Below are positions 1-12,300 of a stretch of DNA of 64,000 nt, in pieces. Below the pieces are notes generated by a model. That model saw nothing but the letters and a program-made list of their open reading frames with translations, was not told where the DNA came from and did no database searches. Source of the stretch: Primulina eburnea (taxonomy: Eukaryota; Streptophyta; Magnoliopsida; Lamiales; Gesneriaceae); contig NW_027331289.1 in NCBI RefSeq assembly GCF_022965805.1, positions 288,174 to 352,173 on the forward strand, read 5' to 3'. The position numbers and the translations under genes are program-made. Position 1 is the first letter of the stretch. Each line of letters opens with the position of its first letter.

Positions 1-255
1 AACAAAAAATTTTTTTTTTTTATTTAAAAATGTGGGGCTGTTCGGGCAGCCCCTTGGGCTGCCCTAGCTGCCCGTTTCGGGCAGCCCCTCGGGCAGCCCA
101 AGCTGCCCAAAATGGGCAGCAACTTGCTGCCCAAAAACAGCCCCGAAATTGGCCTTGAATCGTTGCAAAAAATACACTCATGCGGTTAGAAATCGATCTC
201 AACATAATATCTTGTAAATGCTACACAAAAACGTAACCATAGCTCGGATACCACT
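1..255 (-). other. Copia1-B primer-binding site and start of leader
   Basis: This is the region just downstream (minus strand) of the Copia1-B 5' LTR. Positions 241-255 read on the minus strand as AGTGGTATCCGAGCT, a primer-binding site resembling the initiator tRNA-Met site TGGTATCAGAGC with one substitution. Further on (about 36-140) lies a GC-rich block of repeated GGGCAGC/GCTGCCC inverted repeats, also seen in Copia1-D and Copia1-A. The rest of this element lies beyond the left edge. No coding capacity is visible. Confidence 0.85.
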
Positions 256-2389
256 TGAAAGGGGATCGGTTACGGTGACCGGAAGCGCAACGGAAGTTCA
301 AAAATTTCGGCCACCATGATATCTTGTGCAACAAATACAACAAACACCAAATATGTCAAACATAGGGTGTAAGAAAATCATTACCTATCAACCTCTTGAG
401 GTTGATGATGGCTCCAACTAAGGTGTAAACACCTTAGCTCTTGAAGGTTGACAATCTACAAGCTTCACCTTTCTTTTGGACTCCTTTCTTCCAATCAAGC
501 CCACCACCAACTAGGTAGATCCACCTTACACTTGCACTAGAAAATGTATGGCATTTTTCTTGGAGAAGTGAGTGTTTTTCTCCAACAATTGAAGAACATA
601 AAATGAAAAAAAAATGGAGAGAAATCTAGTGAGAAATTTCGGCCATGAGGAGTGTGGGAGGAGGGAAGGAAGACTAGCCTTGGTTGTGGGAAAAAATGTT
701 CCAAAAAGTTGCATGCCATGCCTTGAAAACACAAAAAGTAGTCTCCCAACCTTTCACCTCCCATGCATGCATATTATATGGTTTTTAATCAAATTAAAAA
801 CCTTGGACTAAATTTTAATTATCTCAAACATATTTGAGACTAATTAAACATTACTTGAATTTACCCAAGTCCCACTAGTTAAATAATTAATTTAAATTGA
901 GCTCTACAAGACTCAATATAATTTAATTAATTCAACACTTGAATTAATTTAATTATTTGGACTCTACTAGGTCCACTAGTGTTTAATTAATTCAACACTT
1001 GAATTAATTTAATTTAGTCCATAATAATGTTTATGAAAATCACAATTTTCAATTACATTATTCACTTGGCCAATTTTAATTTAGGAACACTTCCTTAAAT
1101 TAAAATTTACATTTCTCTCATAGAAGTCATACTTCTATTTTTCTTTACACTTATAAACTCATTTATAAGTCGTTCAACACATTGAACTATTTTTCTCCTT
1201 TATAGAAGTCATACTTCTAATTTTCCTTACGCTTATAAACTCCTTTATAAGCCGTTCAACACATTGAACTATTTTTACTTCTCAACGGGATCTAGAAAGC
1301 TAGTACTTGTGTGGCCCTCAATGGTTCATTGATACAACTAGCCGTGGATTCACATCTCCATGTGATTCGGACTAAACATGTCCTTATATGAGCATACCCC
1401 AATTGCTCCATTCTTACTTATCAACTCCTTGATAATAAGAACGTCAGAACTCAAGTCTGATAATACCCAACCAATCATGTTAAACGCCTAGCAGCATCGC
1501 TTACATGATTCCCTAGGTATCAAATGATAGTGCCTGCAAGAACCATTCTATTATGGTTAGCGTACAGTACGGTCCCTTCAACTCGTATATCCCGATCGAT
1601 TCGACAACCATTGGTTTATCGAGAGTTGTCAATGAATCGATACTATGTGTCAAGTCGTAGTTGCATCGATGGTGTAATCTATGAAACCCCTTTCATAATT
1701 ACAACCATACTCTGGCCAGAGATTTCAACCTACATACACATGATAACACATAGGATATCCATACCCGAAGGTAAGCGGTGAATCCCCGACTACAGTGCAT
1801 CGACTCCTATGTGTTTCGACAGAACACCCAACCTTGCCACCTGATGAGCCCATGAGAGTCGGTAAACAAGTCAAAGTGTAATTCTAGCACATAGAGTCTC
1901 AATGTTGTCTCGGGTCATAAGGACTAATGGTGTACAACCATAAACTAGGACGTTTCCACTCGATAAGTGAGAACCACTTGGAAAGTCCTTTTATGGAGGG
2001 TTGTTCAGTGCACTCAACAAGGAGCACATATCTGCATGTTCGGACATCACAATGTCCCCTACCAATGAAACATGGTACTCAAATCGCAGATACTAGTCTC
2101 TAACTCGAGCGGCCTATATCCTTCTTAGTGGCGGCTGAATCGACTAGGAACCGTTTAGAATATACAGTATTACAAATATGAGTTTCATGATACTCATCAT
2201 ATGAGCATCTCATATTCTTTCTACCATTTGTATATTCAAGGGCTTTATCTATGCAACTAGCATGGGTATACAGATAAAGATGTGCCATAATAATAATTTC
2301 AAATATTATTAAAATAAAGATTGCTTATACATAGAGTTTCATTGTGAACACTCGGCCAACACTTGGCTCGACGGGCACCTACTCTAACA
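256..2389 (-). repeat. Copia1-B 5' LTR (2134 bp)
   Basis: The minus-strand sequence begins TGTTAGAGTAGG at 2389 and ends CTTTCA at 256, the same ends as the LTRs at 18688, 26543, 54373 and 61720. It is followed on the minus strand by a primer-binding site, so it is a 5' LTR. It interrupts the integrase reading frame of Copia1-A at 2390. The five bases at 2390-2394 (CTTGG) would be one copy of the target duplication; the other copy is outside the window. The LTR holds two copies of a TTATAA hairpin block (1149-1170 and 1231-1252), and the two-hairpin element at 387-437 beside a candidate splice donor. Short ORFs inside are not conserved as protein. Confidence 0.92.
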
Positions 2390-3613
2390 CTTGGAACTCG
2401 GCACTCATGTACTCACCACCTCGATCCGATCGAAGTGTCTTGATGCTTCGTCCCAACTGTTTCTTTACTTCACTTCTGAATTCTTTGAACCTTTCAAAGG
2501 CTTCAGACTTGTATTTAATCAAATACACATACCCATACCTCGAAAAGTCATCGGTAAAGGTGATGAAGTAGGCATGTCCATGCTTAGTGGTGATGCTAAG
2601 CGGACCGCACACTTCGGTATGGATCAAATCCAATAACCCTTTGGCTCGCTCTACATGGCCCTTAAAGGAAATTTTGGTCATCTTTCCTTTCAGACAGGAT
2701 TCACAAGTCGTGAGAGCATTAATATCAGACATATCAAACATGCCCACTCCCACTAGCTTGTTCATCCTTCTTAGGGAAATATGTCCAAATCGAGCATGCC
2801 ATAAGTGTGCCGAATTTAGAGTATGTTGTTTTCGCATGTTTGTTGTTGTTATTTCTTGGACATTGTTCATTGGAATATCTTTCAATTTTAAGTTGTAGAG
2901 ATCGTTTTCAAGTTCTCCAGTACCAATTAAACATTCATTCTTGTAAATGTTGCAAACACCTTTGCTAAATAAACAAGAATATCCATTTTTATCAAGCATA
3001 GAAATGGAAACAATGTTTTTCACCAAATCAGGTACAAACAAAACATCTCTTAAAATCAACTTAAAATCATTGTTCAAAATAAGTAAACATCTCCTACGGC
3101 CTTGGCAGCAACTCTTGCTCCATTGCCCATCCTCAAGAAGGTCTCACCTTCCCTAAGCTTCATACTTCTTCCCATCACTTGTAACTCATTACAGAGATGT
3201 GAGCCACAACTGGTATCTAATACCCAAGAAGTAGAGTTAATTGAAATGTTTACTTCAATATATAACATATCGTTTCCAGAACACTTTTGGGCAAGATATT
3301 CCTTGCAATTACGCCTCCAATGTCCAGGCTTCTTGCAGTGATGACATACTTCAGCATTCTTGTCAGCCTTCACTGGTATGGCTGCCACAGCGGGACTCGG
3401 AGATTGCCTCTTCAAGGGCACGTTCTTCTTGGGACGTTGGAAACAATGCTTCTTTCCCTTCCCAGGTGGACCCGTCTTCGTACCAGATGAAGAGCCCACA
3501 TAAAGAACCGGCTTCTCATCATTTATAGAAGCGTGCATAAAACACTTGGCTTTCAAGTCATGGTCACATCATTCCTTGTAAGTCTACAATTCCTCAGGAG
3601 TGCAGTCAGTCAG
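2390..3613 (-). pseudogene. Copia1-A gag-protease-integrase remnant
   Basis: A broken Copia polyprotein read on the minus strand. Visible parts in order are: a gag fragment, a CX2CX4HX4C zinc knuckle (CHHCKKPGHWRRNC), a protease region in which the DTG triad is altered (DTSCGSH), the GAG-pre-integrase HHCC region, and the start of the integrase core (HTEVCGP, where Copia1-D has HTDVCGP, and SDRGGEY). Compared with Copia1-D it lacks 357 bp of capsid coding (junction at 3515-3517, inside a GAG shared by both edges). A second deletion joins leader to gag at AGGCT (3614-3618). There are nonsense codons near 3567 and at 3584-3586 and a one-base frameshift near 3076. The frame ends at 2390 where the Copia1-B LTR was inserted, so RT and RNase H are not present here. 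It is clearly non-functional. Confidence 0.9.
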
Positions 3614-4817
3614 AGCCTTACCCATTGATGTTGAACCTTAATGGACGGTCGCCATGAGTTCCTCCAATAATATGAGCCGAAATCATGGGAGTTCCACGTA
3701 GTTCACATCACCATGTCAATGGATGTCACAGCTTTCCGGCACTCAGGGTCCCCCCAATAATACGAGCCGAGCCCCGAGCACGGGTATCGTTCATCATGCA
3801 CCCATTGTCAATGGAAGACATGGAAATTATAAACAACTTTATAATTCTCCTTTTCGGGCTTGATATTAATTTTGAATCTTATTCAAAATGAGGGTTTTTA
3901 ATTTTGAAAGATCTCATCATTAATTTTATTTAAAAGCTCGCCATGTTTGATCGTATGTTTGCCGGATTCATGCAACCTTGTTATTTTCATAATAATAACG
4001 CACATACTCATTATTTATAACATATCATGCATATATTATAAACAGTAAACAAAACAAGGATGATCAATCGCCCCAAAACTAACGGCTCGTGTGAGCTAAG
4101 CACAGGCCTAGGTCCAATCCTAGGGAAATGCCAGAGATGCAAATGAAACTATTACATAAGCTTCCGATATTTACATGTCTTCGATCTTCATAATCATCAA
4201 GGCCACCATCTTCCAATCTTGATCTTCCACTATTATAATATTTACAAATAAATATCCATGACAAATAGGGATACATCTCATGGGGGTGGGAACAGACGAT
4301 AAACCAAGCTCACTTTATAAATTGATAATTATTACAATCATTCAACACAAAATATCCTATTTCATGAGAAAATATTTGCAACTTTTGTAAATTTAAACTC
4401 AAGGGCCCAAAAAAAAATTTTTCACCAAAAACATTTTGGCCCATTTAAATTTCACAAATATGTTAGCCATCTCATGGCCCAACAACTTCAAGGCCCATGA
4501 CACTTTGATAATCCAAAACACTTTTGGAAACCCTAGCAGTCATTTCCGTCACCGGATTCCGGCCAACCAAAAAAAATTTTTTATTTAAAATATAGGGGCT
4601 GTTCGGGCAGCCCGAGGGGCTGCCCTTGCTGCCCGAAATGGGCAGCCCCTCAGGCAGCCCGAGCTGCCCGAAACAGGCAGCAACATGCTGCCCGAAATTT
4701 TCCCCAAACATGCCTTGATTTTGTTGCAAAAATTTCATCTCATGCGGTTAGAAATGGACCTCATTATAATATCATGTATATGCTACAAAAACTAGTACCC
4801 TTAGCTCTGATACCACT
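3614..4817 (-). other. Copia1-A leader and primer-binding site
   Basis: Untranslated leader on the minus strand, matching the Copia1-D leader at 20764-22270. It holds the GC-rich GGGCAGC inverted-repeat block near 4595-4705 and the repeated CATATTATTG-type motif near 3660-3770. The primer-binding site at about 4804-4815 is the canonical TGGTATCAGAGC, unlike the variant in the other three Copia1 copies. The deletion that fused leader to gag removed the candidate 3' splice site seen upstream of gag in Copia1-D and Copia1-C. No gene is seen. Confidence 0.8.
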
Positions 4818-5175
4818 TGAAAGGGATCGACTTTAGGTGTTCAATAACGCAACGGAAGTTCAAAATTTATTTTCATGCAAGAAAACCGAACACCTCATGT
4901 ACTAGGATGTGTAGCAAATACAAAAACACAAAAATATGACATTCATAGTGTGTTTAGAAATATACCTATCAATATCAAATATTGATGTAATGGCTCCAAC
5001 CAAGTTGTAAACAACTTAGCTCTTCAAAGGCAAGACAAATCTACAAGCTCTCCTTGTCCTTGAGTCCTTCCTTCAAAATCAAGCCCACCACCAACTAGGT
5101 AGATCCCCTCATATTTTGCACTAGAAAAATAGGAGGATTTTTCTTTGAGAAGTATATGAATTCCTCAACAATTGA
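4818..5175 (-). repeat. Copia1-A 5' LTR, truncated
   Basis: The 3' part (in element orientation) of a Copia1 LTR, ending CTTTCA at 4818. It contains the two-hairpin element at 4968-5019 next to a candidate splice donor (AG|GT at 4964-4967 on the minus strand). Similarity to other Copia1 LTRs stops near 5175, where a Gypsy-like LTR end (TGAAACGTC at 5176) begins. The missing upstream half of this LTR was not found in the window. Confidence 0.8.
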
Positions 5176-7800
5176 TGAAACGTCTACCGTTTTAAAAATG
5201 CGGAAATATTTTTTTTATACTAAAGCTCTCATTTTGAAAATAACTATTTAATTAAATCGCATGCATGCACTCCTACTTAAAAACATCATTTAAAAATCAT
5301 CACGAGTAATTACCAATAAAATATACCGGATTAAAGACGAGTAAAATCCTAACATCAACTATGAAATAAAACAGTGTATAAACTCATCGTATCCTCTCCA
5401 AAACCAAAAATCATAATGTGCGGAAAAATCACAGGTCCTCGGGTCGTGTCGCCCACCAGGTCCGCTAACTCAGAGTCCAACACCTCCAGTCTTCTCAGAA
5501 TTTAGCTCACCTGCATCACACACGCCTAGTGAGTCTAAAGACTCAACACACCTGCACCGTTAATAAAAAATACATATACATAGCACACAACAGTGAAAAT
5601 TATCATACTCAACATACCTTTCATGAACTTTAAAAATGTAACATAAACATGTCGTATAAAATCATGTCGTGTCAAATCATGTCATCTCATATCATCTTAT
5701 ACGTGTCAAAACAGCTCATCGTGTCATCATAAACTTAAATATTTTCTTAAATTGAATTCAAGTCATTAGTTGTGACTTTCGTATCAGCCCTATCGTATCA
5801 GCTCTATCGATGAATCTATCTATAAAAACCGTGGTACCCGGCGGCGAGGGACATCAGCGACAGCATTACCCGCCCACTGAGCCCGGGCCTCAGCTCATCA
5901 TATCTCATGTCATCGTATACATATACATCGTCAGTTACAACCAATTCCCATCCTTCAAAAATTTCATCATTTTCATCACTTCATAAAAACATGCATATGC
6001 ATAACTTTTCTTTTAAACCAAGCATGCAACGTTTTTATCATAATTGCGTAAAATCGTAAAAACGATACATAAACATTTAAAATATCATATATTTGTGCTC
6101 AGGGCGCTGCCAAGGCCAAAATCTCACCCCGGGTGCAAAATGACCATTTTACCCCTAGAACCCAAAAATTACCGTTTCATCCCCTGGACTTCTAAAAATG
6201 ACCCGAAGCGTACCAAACTCCTTAAAACGTCCCAAAACATAACTAAAAGCATTCCTAGATGTAAACTCGAGCCAAAATCAGAACTTAACCGATTTGTTTT
6301 AAAACTTGGACCGAGGTCCAGGTTTTAACCCGAATTTAACTGAAACTTAACCAAAACTTTCCCAACTTTTTATCATACCTTAATAACACTTAAAAGTTCC
6401 TAAAATTCTAATATCAGGCCTAAAGACTCTCGGCTAAATTTTCAGCCTGAGCCACAACTCACGGCCCTTCCCATTTTTATAATCCTATTACAACAAATGG
6501 CCCCCAATTCTTTAAACATTCGGTCCTCGCTTATACCCCCACCTGTCCATCACTTAAGACACACCATTAGGACCCTAATGACCCTTCTAAACCAAGCCAA
6601 ACCAATACATAAGGCCGCTGCACAAGCCATGTGCAGAAACCAACCGAAAATTTGCACCTCCATCATGACTAACGCTAGAATTCCAAGGATCGAGCCTCTC
6701 CTTCGACCAAACACCCATGGCTCATTCCTAACATCTTACTAGATTCTACATGGTCTGAAACACAGCTAGGTTCGAGCCCATGTACCGCAGCACACCCCAA
6801 ACCTTAGATCTTGCCCTACCAAGCCACTCCATGGAACATTTCTCTCGATCTTACCACTCCCAGCAACCCTGATCGGTATGGCTCCCACAAACACAACGTG
6901 AAACCAATATCAGACCCTTAGCAACCCATCACAGCAGCCCCTTGCACAAATTATCAAAACAGTGAGTAGCAAAGCATGAAAACGCAAGAATACATGTAAA
7001 AACCGAAACCATTCATGCTCATTTTTGGATCGATAGAATTCATGAAAGAACAAGTTCATCAGAATATATGACATGTGTGATGCGTAAAAAGATTGATACA
7101 ATGCATGCCTGATTAAATATTTGATGTACAAATGCTCGACGGGACACGAGGCGGGGGAGAAAAGCTTGAGCTTGGAGGAAAGATGGAGCACCGAAATCTT
7201 GCAGCTGGAATACACGAAGGAGGAGACTGATTGGAGGATGGTGGGCGGCTGAATGGGGTGAATTAGGTTAGTGGGGTGCTAATGAATAGGTTTAGGTTAA
7301 ATAGATAATTAGTGGCTTAAATATATAGGTAATATTAGCTTATGGGCCATAATTTGCATTTTAAAATTTCAAAAGGGTTTTAAGCCCATCAAACTTAAAA
7401 GTAGGCCCATTAAATCTAAACGCACTCCCGAAAAATATTTCGTGTTGAAAAAATATTAGCCGAACCCTTAAAGAGTCCCTTGATTTAATTAAATTTGCGT
7501 ACCATTAAAAACTAAAACCATGCGGGTAAAAATACCCTATAATTCTCATTTTTGAAAATTACACTTAAAAACGCTTTAAATTCATTTATAAAAAATAAAT
7601 CGTGCAATAAAATAATTTTTCTTGATAATTCTCCGGTCTTCGTTCCTCGTTCGGGCGCAAAATGCAACTTAAATTCTAATGCAGGAAACTTTAAAAATAA
7701 CATGAAAAATTACTATCATGCATGAATTATGCATAAAATGCATAAAAATAATTAAACAAAAACTAATAAAATAAACATGCATTTTATGCTTTAAAATCCC
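5176..7800 (-). repeat. GypsyC relic: probable Gypsy LTR
   Basis: About 2.6 kb with no open coding sequence. It is tentatively a long LTR of a Del/Tekay-like Gypsy element on the minus strand. At the right edge (7797-7830) the plus strand reads CCCCCTTAAATTG...ATTTCGTCC. On the minus strand this is the same PPT-plus-GACGAAAT arrangement that precedes the 3' LTRs of GypsyA (9232-9262) and GypsyB (44620-44652). The left edge begins TGAAACGTC, a plausible CA terminus on the minus strand. Around 5830-5900 there is a GC-rich block (CCCGGCGGCGAGGGAC). No second LTR or target duplication is seen, and the exact right boundary is uncertain. Confidence 0.5.
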
Positions 7801-7843
7801 CCTTAAATTGAATTTCGTCCTCAAAATTCGCTTATCATCTATA

Positions 7844-7909
7844 ATCAAAGAGTTTAGATTCTTAATTCCAATATGCCAATAATCCACGCTTCCACTGCGC
7901 TACTCTGAT
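7844..7909 (-). pseudogene. tRNA-Met(CAT)-like relic
   Basis: Read on the minus strand, 7909 to 7884 is nearly the 5' third of plant initiator tRNA-Met: ATCAGAG (acceptor), then GTAGCGCAGTGG resembling the D-arm and A-box, then AAGCGTGG. A CAT triplet follows at about the anticodon position. The sequence ends with CTTTGAT (7850-7844), which can pair with ATCAGAG allowing one G-T wobble. The anticodon and T arms are badly degraded and no clear B-box remains. It could be a decayed tRNA gene, the head of a tRNA-derived SINE, or chance retention within GypsyC. No function is claimed. Confidence 0.4.
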
Positions 7910-8852
7910 AAAATAAGTGTTGAGTTGTCTTTACATCTTGTAGTGACCCGTTCCAGAATCACCTACTAATCAGAACTTAAGCATGCAAAATTAACATTTT
8001 AAACTGAATCAGGTAATACAGCGGAAAAACAGTAATACAACCCAATCGAATCTGTAAGTACAAAATACTTAAACAACCAGATCGAACTAAATACCAAGAA
8101 CGAATACCAATAACTACAAGTCAACCTCTGCCAGCTCCCTGTCCACTCCCTCCTGGACCGTCCAACCTGAGACCTGCCCCATCGAATAGGGTGTCCAAAA
8201 CAGAGATAAACCGAGGACGTGAGCATAAAACGCTCAGCACCGAAAGCATGAGTATACAAGACTATGACATGCATGTATGCAAAATGTACTGGATACCAGG
8301 ATCTAGGTATAACGAAATACTGCTCAGGTAAATGATGTCAAGGTATGTAGCACTCTGCGCCGTCGCACCAGGAGGTGGCTCCCATACCAAAATAAACCTG
8401 TGGATATACCGGTGACCTGACCACCGTCGGCCAACGGGGTCCAACCATCCACAACAAACGAGGGCTGAGCACCCTCTCAACAGGCTATCTCAAAGATAAT
8501 CAGGCTCAACATGATTATGCAAATGCCGCATAATAAACCATGCATCATATGACAGATAATAATGCAACATATAAACATGCAACACATAGCAAAGTATACT
8601 CAATCCTGCTATCTCGGATAGTACTTTCGTACCTTAAACCAGTAGATCCTAGCAATCAGCCCTAGAATCAAGCCTGCGTCCGTAGTCAGCCCACTGATGC
8701 CGCTAGCTCCCAACTAGAGCACAACTCCGCTACAAAACCAGTAGCTCCCCGCTAGTGCCTAAACCTCGGGAAAAGACTAGAAACCCATCAGAAACGACTA
8801 AAACGCTCTGGAACACTCGGAATTGGCGAGTAACAAATGAAGCCTCGCGCCT

Positions 8853-8862
8853 CTATTTATAG
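8853..8862 (-). promoter_or_regulatory. TATA box in GypsyA-1 3' LTR
   Basis: CTATAAATAG on the minus strand, about 30 bp downstream of the U3 palindrome array. The same sequence is at 14798-14807 (5' LTR of this element) and 51677-51686 (GypsyA-2). Position and sequence fit an RNA polymerase II core promoter. The start site would lie about 25-35 bp further, near 8820-8830; that is inferred. Confidence 0.75.
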
Positions 8863-8887
8863 ACAACGATCGGTAGATCCGATCCAC

Positions 8888-9173
8888 TTCGGACGATCCG
8901 ATCCGGCACACTTCGGACGATCCGAACCCTGATCGGACGATCCGAATCCTGCATGTCTTCCACGTGTCCAGCCACCTGTCTTCGGACGATCCGAACCCTG
9001 ATCGGACGATCCGAATCCTGCATGTCTTCCACGTGTCCAGCCACCTGTCTTCGGACGATCCGAACCCTGATCGGACGATCCGAATCCTGCATGTCTTCCA
9101 CGTGTCCAGCCACCTGTCTTCGGACGATCCGAACCCTGTTCAGACGATCCGAACCTTGATCGGTCCTTCCGAT
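8888..9173 (-). repeat. U3 69 bp tandem repeats with short palindromes and G-boxes
   Basis: Unit starts fall at 8911, 8980, 9049 and 9118, a period of exactly 69 bp. Each unit holds two copies of TCGGACGATCCGA (5 bp arms TCGGA/TCCGA around CGA). Eight exact copies occur in this LTR. Each full unit also holds one CCACGTGTCC, which on the coding strand reads GGACACGTGG, a G-box/ABRE core. The array lies directly upstream of the TATA box, as expected for enhancer repeats. A second copy is at 14833-15118 and a variant (seven exact palindromes) at 51694-51951. Because 69 is divisible by three, it creates spurious repetitive ORFs. Confidence 0.9.
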
Positions 9174-9231
9174 CCCACCGAAATAATATTTAATCCAATA
9201 ATTAACTCAAATTAGGCATCGGGATACTACA

Positions 9232-9250
9232 TTCTCCCCCCCTAAAAAGG
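9232..9250 (-). other. GypsyA-1 polypurine tract
   Basis: On the minus strand this reads CCTTTTTAGGGGGGGAGAA and abuts the 3' LTR start. It is preceded by the GACGAAAT sequence shared with GypsyB and GypsyC. It would prime plus-strand DNA synthesis. Confidence 0.85.
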
Positions 9251-9370
9251 ATTTCGTCCGCGAAATCGAGTCTGAAAAATGACAATTCTGAACAACAATA
9301 CATTCAACTTAAGAATGAATTACAACTGAAAGTACAACTGAAATTACAATCATAACTGAAAATACTACAA

Positions 9371-12300
9371 CTAGAACAACTCTGGATGCTCTGACCGCAT
9401 GCGACTCTCTAGTTCCCAAGTAGCTTCTTCAGTACCTCGGCGCTGCCACTGCACTAAGACAAGAGGAATAGTCTTATTCCGCAGTACCTTATCCTTCCGG
9501 TCTAGGATCGAAACCGGTCTTTCCACAAAAGACAAATCCGGATTTAGCTGAACTTCTGTCGGATGCAAAACATGAGACTCATCCGCTACGTATCGTCTCA
9601 ACAAAGACACATGAAACACATTGTGAACACTAGACAGATACGGTGGCAAGGCTAATCTGTAGGCGAAATCTCCCACACATTCTAAGATCTCAAAAGGACC
9701 AATGAATCTCGGAGATAGCTTACCCTTGAGTCCAAATCTCAGAATCCTCCGGAAAGGTGATACCTTGAGAAACACTTTCTCGCCTGCATCAAAATGAAGA
9801 GGTCTGCGCTTGGTGTTCGCATAACTCGCTTGTCGATCCTGAGCAGTCTTAATCCGCTGTTTGATCACAAGAACTTTGTCCATGGCCTGCTGAATCAATT
9901 CTGGACCCTCGACCTGTCGTTCTCCGACTTCCTCCCAGAACAGAGGAGTACGACAACGTCGACCATACAATGCTTCAAACGGAGACATACCAATACTCCT
10001 ATGAAAACTGTTGTTGTATGCAAACTCTATCAGTGGCAGATGATCCTGCCAAGCTGGCCCGAAATCCATCACACAAGATCTCAACATATCCTCAAGAGTA
10101 CGAATAGTCCTCTCTGACTGACCGTCAGTCTCTGTGTGATATGCAGTACTCAAACTCAAGGTAGTGCCCAAGGCTTGCTGAAAGCTGCCCCAAAATCTAG
10201 ATGTAAATCGAGGATCTCTGTCACTAACGATACTCACGGGCACACCATGAAACCGTACAATCTCTTGAATGTACAACCGTGCCATCCGATCGAAAGTGAA
10301 ATCTCTGTTATACGGAAGAAAATGGGCAGACTTAGTAAGCCGATCCACTACCACCCAGATAGCATCTCTATTCCCCACAGACATAGGCAAGTGAGTCACG
10401 AAGTCCATCGTGATATGCTCCCACTTCCACTCCGGAATAGGAAGATTCTGCAACAAACCTCCAGGTCGTCGATACTCAGCCTTCACCTGCTGACAGACTA
10501 GGCACTGGGAGACATACTGATAAACATTACGTTTCATATCTTTCCACCAAAATCGAGTCCTCAAATCCTTATACATTTTGTTGCTCCCCGGATGAACACT
10601 CAACTTGATACGATGAGCCTGGGACAAAATCTCCTCCCTCAAAGTGTCATCTTCCGGTACAACAACACGACCAGATAAGCACAAAAGACCCTCGGACTGA
10701 TAGTGGAATCCAGAAGTATTATCTCCATCAGCCAACCGAGCTAATTTCTGAACCTTAGAATCAGACATTTGAGCATCTCTAATCCGAGAATACAAAACTG
10801 GCTCAGACAAAATAGTAGCTACACGGATACTCTCCGTTCCCTTCCGATGTTTACAATTGAATCCCATCGAACAGAAATCCTGAATAATCCCAGATACAGC
10901 ACAAGTCTGAAGAGCAGACAATCTCACCTTGCGACTAAGAGCATCGGCCGTGAGATTCGCAGATCCTGGATGATACTTGATCTCACAATCATAATCCTTG
11001 AGTAGATCCATCCAACGACGCTGACGCATGTTCAACTCAGCCTGAGTGAACAGATACTTCAAACTCTTATGATCAGTGAAAATCTCAAATCGCTCACCAT
11101 ACAGATAATGGCGCCAGATTTTCAAAGCAAAAACGATCGCTGCTAATTCCAGATCATGAACAGGATAGTTTTCCTCATGAGGCTTCAACTGTCTCGACGC
11201 ATAAGCAATCACATGCTCATTCTGCATCAGAACACACCCTAGTCCCTGTAAAGAGGCATCGGTGTAAACACTGAAACCACAGAATCCAGACGGTAAAGCC
11301 AAAATAGGCGCAGATGTCAAACGTCTGCGAAGTTCCAAGAAACTCTCTTCGCACTCTGATGTCCACTCAAATGAAACATCTTTCCGAGTGAGCTGAGTGA
11401 GTGGCTTAGCAACCTGAGAGAAGTTGACAATGAAACGGCGATAATACCCAGCCAATCCCAGAAAACTGCGGATCTCGGCTACTGTCGTCGGACGCGACCA
11501 GTTCAATACCGCTTCCACCTTGCTCGGGTCAACTGAAACTCCCTTGCTAGAAATGACATGACCAAGGAATACAACCCTGTCAATCCAAAACTCACATTTA
11601 CTCAACTTCGCATAAAGCTGATTCTCGCGAAGTGTCTGTAAAATAATCCTTAAGTGTTGTACGTGTTCTTGCTGATCATGCGAATAGATTAAGATATCAT
11701 CTATAAACACCACAACAAACTTATCCAAGAATTCCCGAAAAACCCGATTCATCAGATCCATAAAAACTGCTGGTGCATTCGTCACCCCAAAAGGCATAAC
11801 CAGAAACTCATAATGCCCATACCGGGTCCTGAATGCAGTCTTCGATATATCTCCCTGATGAACTCGAAGCTGATGATAACCAGACCTTAAATCAATCTTG
11901 GAATACACAGAGGTACCTTGCAGTTGATCAAATAAATCATCAATCCGTGGCAACGGATACTTATTCTTTATCGTAGCACGATTCAACTGCCGATAATCTA
12001 TGCAGAGCCGCATAGAACCATCCTTCTTTTTGACAAAAAGAACTGGTGCTCCCCACGGGGACACACTGGGTCGAATATACCCCTTGTCAAGAAGATCCTG
12101 CAACTGCTGTTTCAATTCTTGCATCTCTGATGGAGCTAAACGATAAGGAGCTCTAGAGATTGGTGCCGTGCCTGGCACTAAATCAATGCCGAAATCCACT
12201 TCCCGAACGGGAGGAAAACCAGGAATCTCCTCGGGAAAAACATCCGGAAAATCGCAAACCACTGGAATGTCGCTGATACCGACACTATCTGCGGACGAAT

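Larger units (their letters stand above)
7939..9231 (-). repeat. GypsyA-1 3' LTR (1293 bp)
   Basis: The downstream LTR in minus orientation, adjoining a polypurine tract at 9232-9250. Same length as the 5' LTR at 13884. U3 contains a 69 bp tandem array (8888-9173) followed, toward transcription, by a TATA box at 8853-8862. The region 7939-8850 should be R/U5 and contains no credible ORF. A family member with a 1245 bp LTR is at 50763. Confidence 0.95.

Noticed and set aside
5176..7800. Possible host gene in the low-homology region left of GypsyA-1
   Set aside because: ORFs are short and on both strands with no recognisable domain, and the right edge has a Gypsy polypurine-tract context.
8853..9113. 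Repetitive ORF in the GypsyA U3 array
   Set aside because: The 69 bp period is a multiple of three, so any open frame repeats. Several frames on both strands are open, and the array lies upstream of the TATA box.
8911..9150. CRISPR-like repeat array
   Set aside because: Units are contiguous 69 bp tandem repeats without unique spacers, inside an LTR of a plant element.
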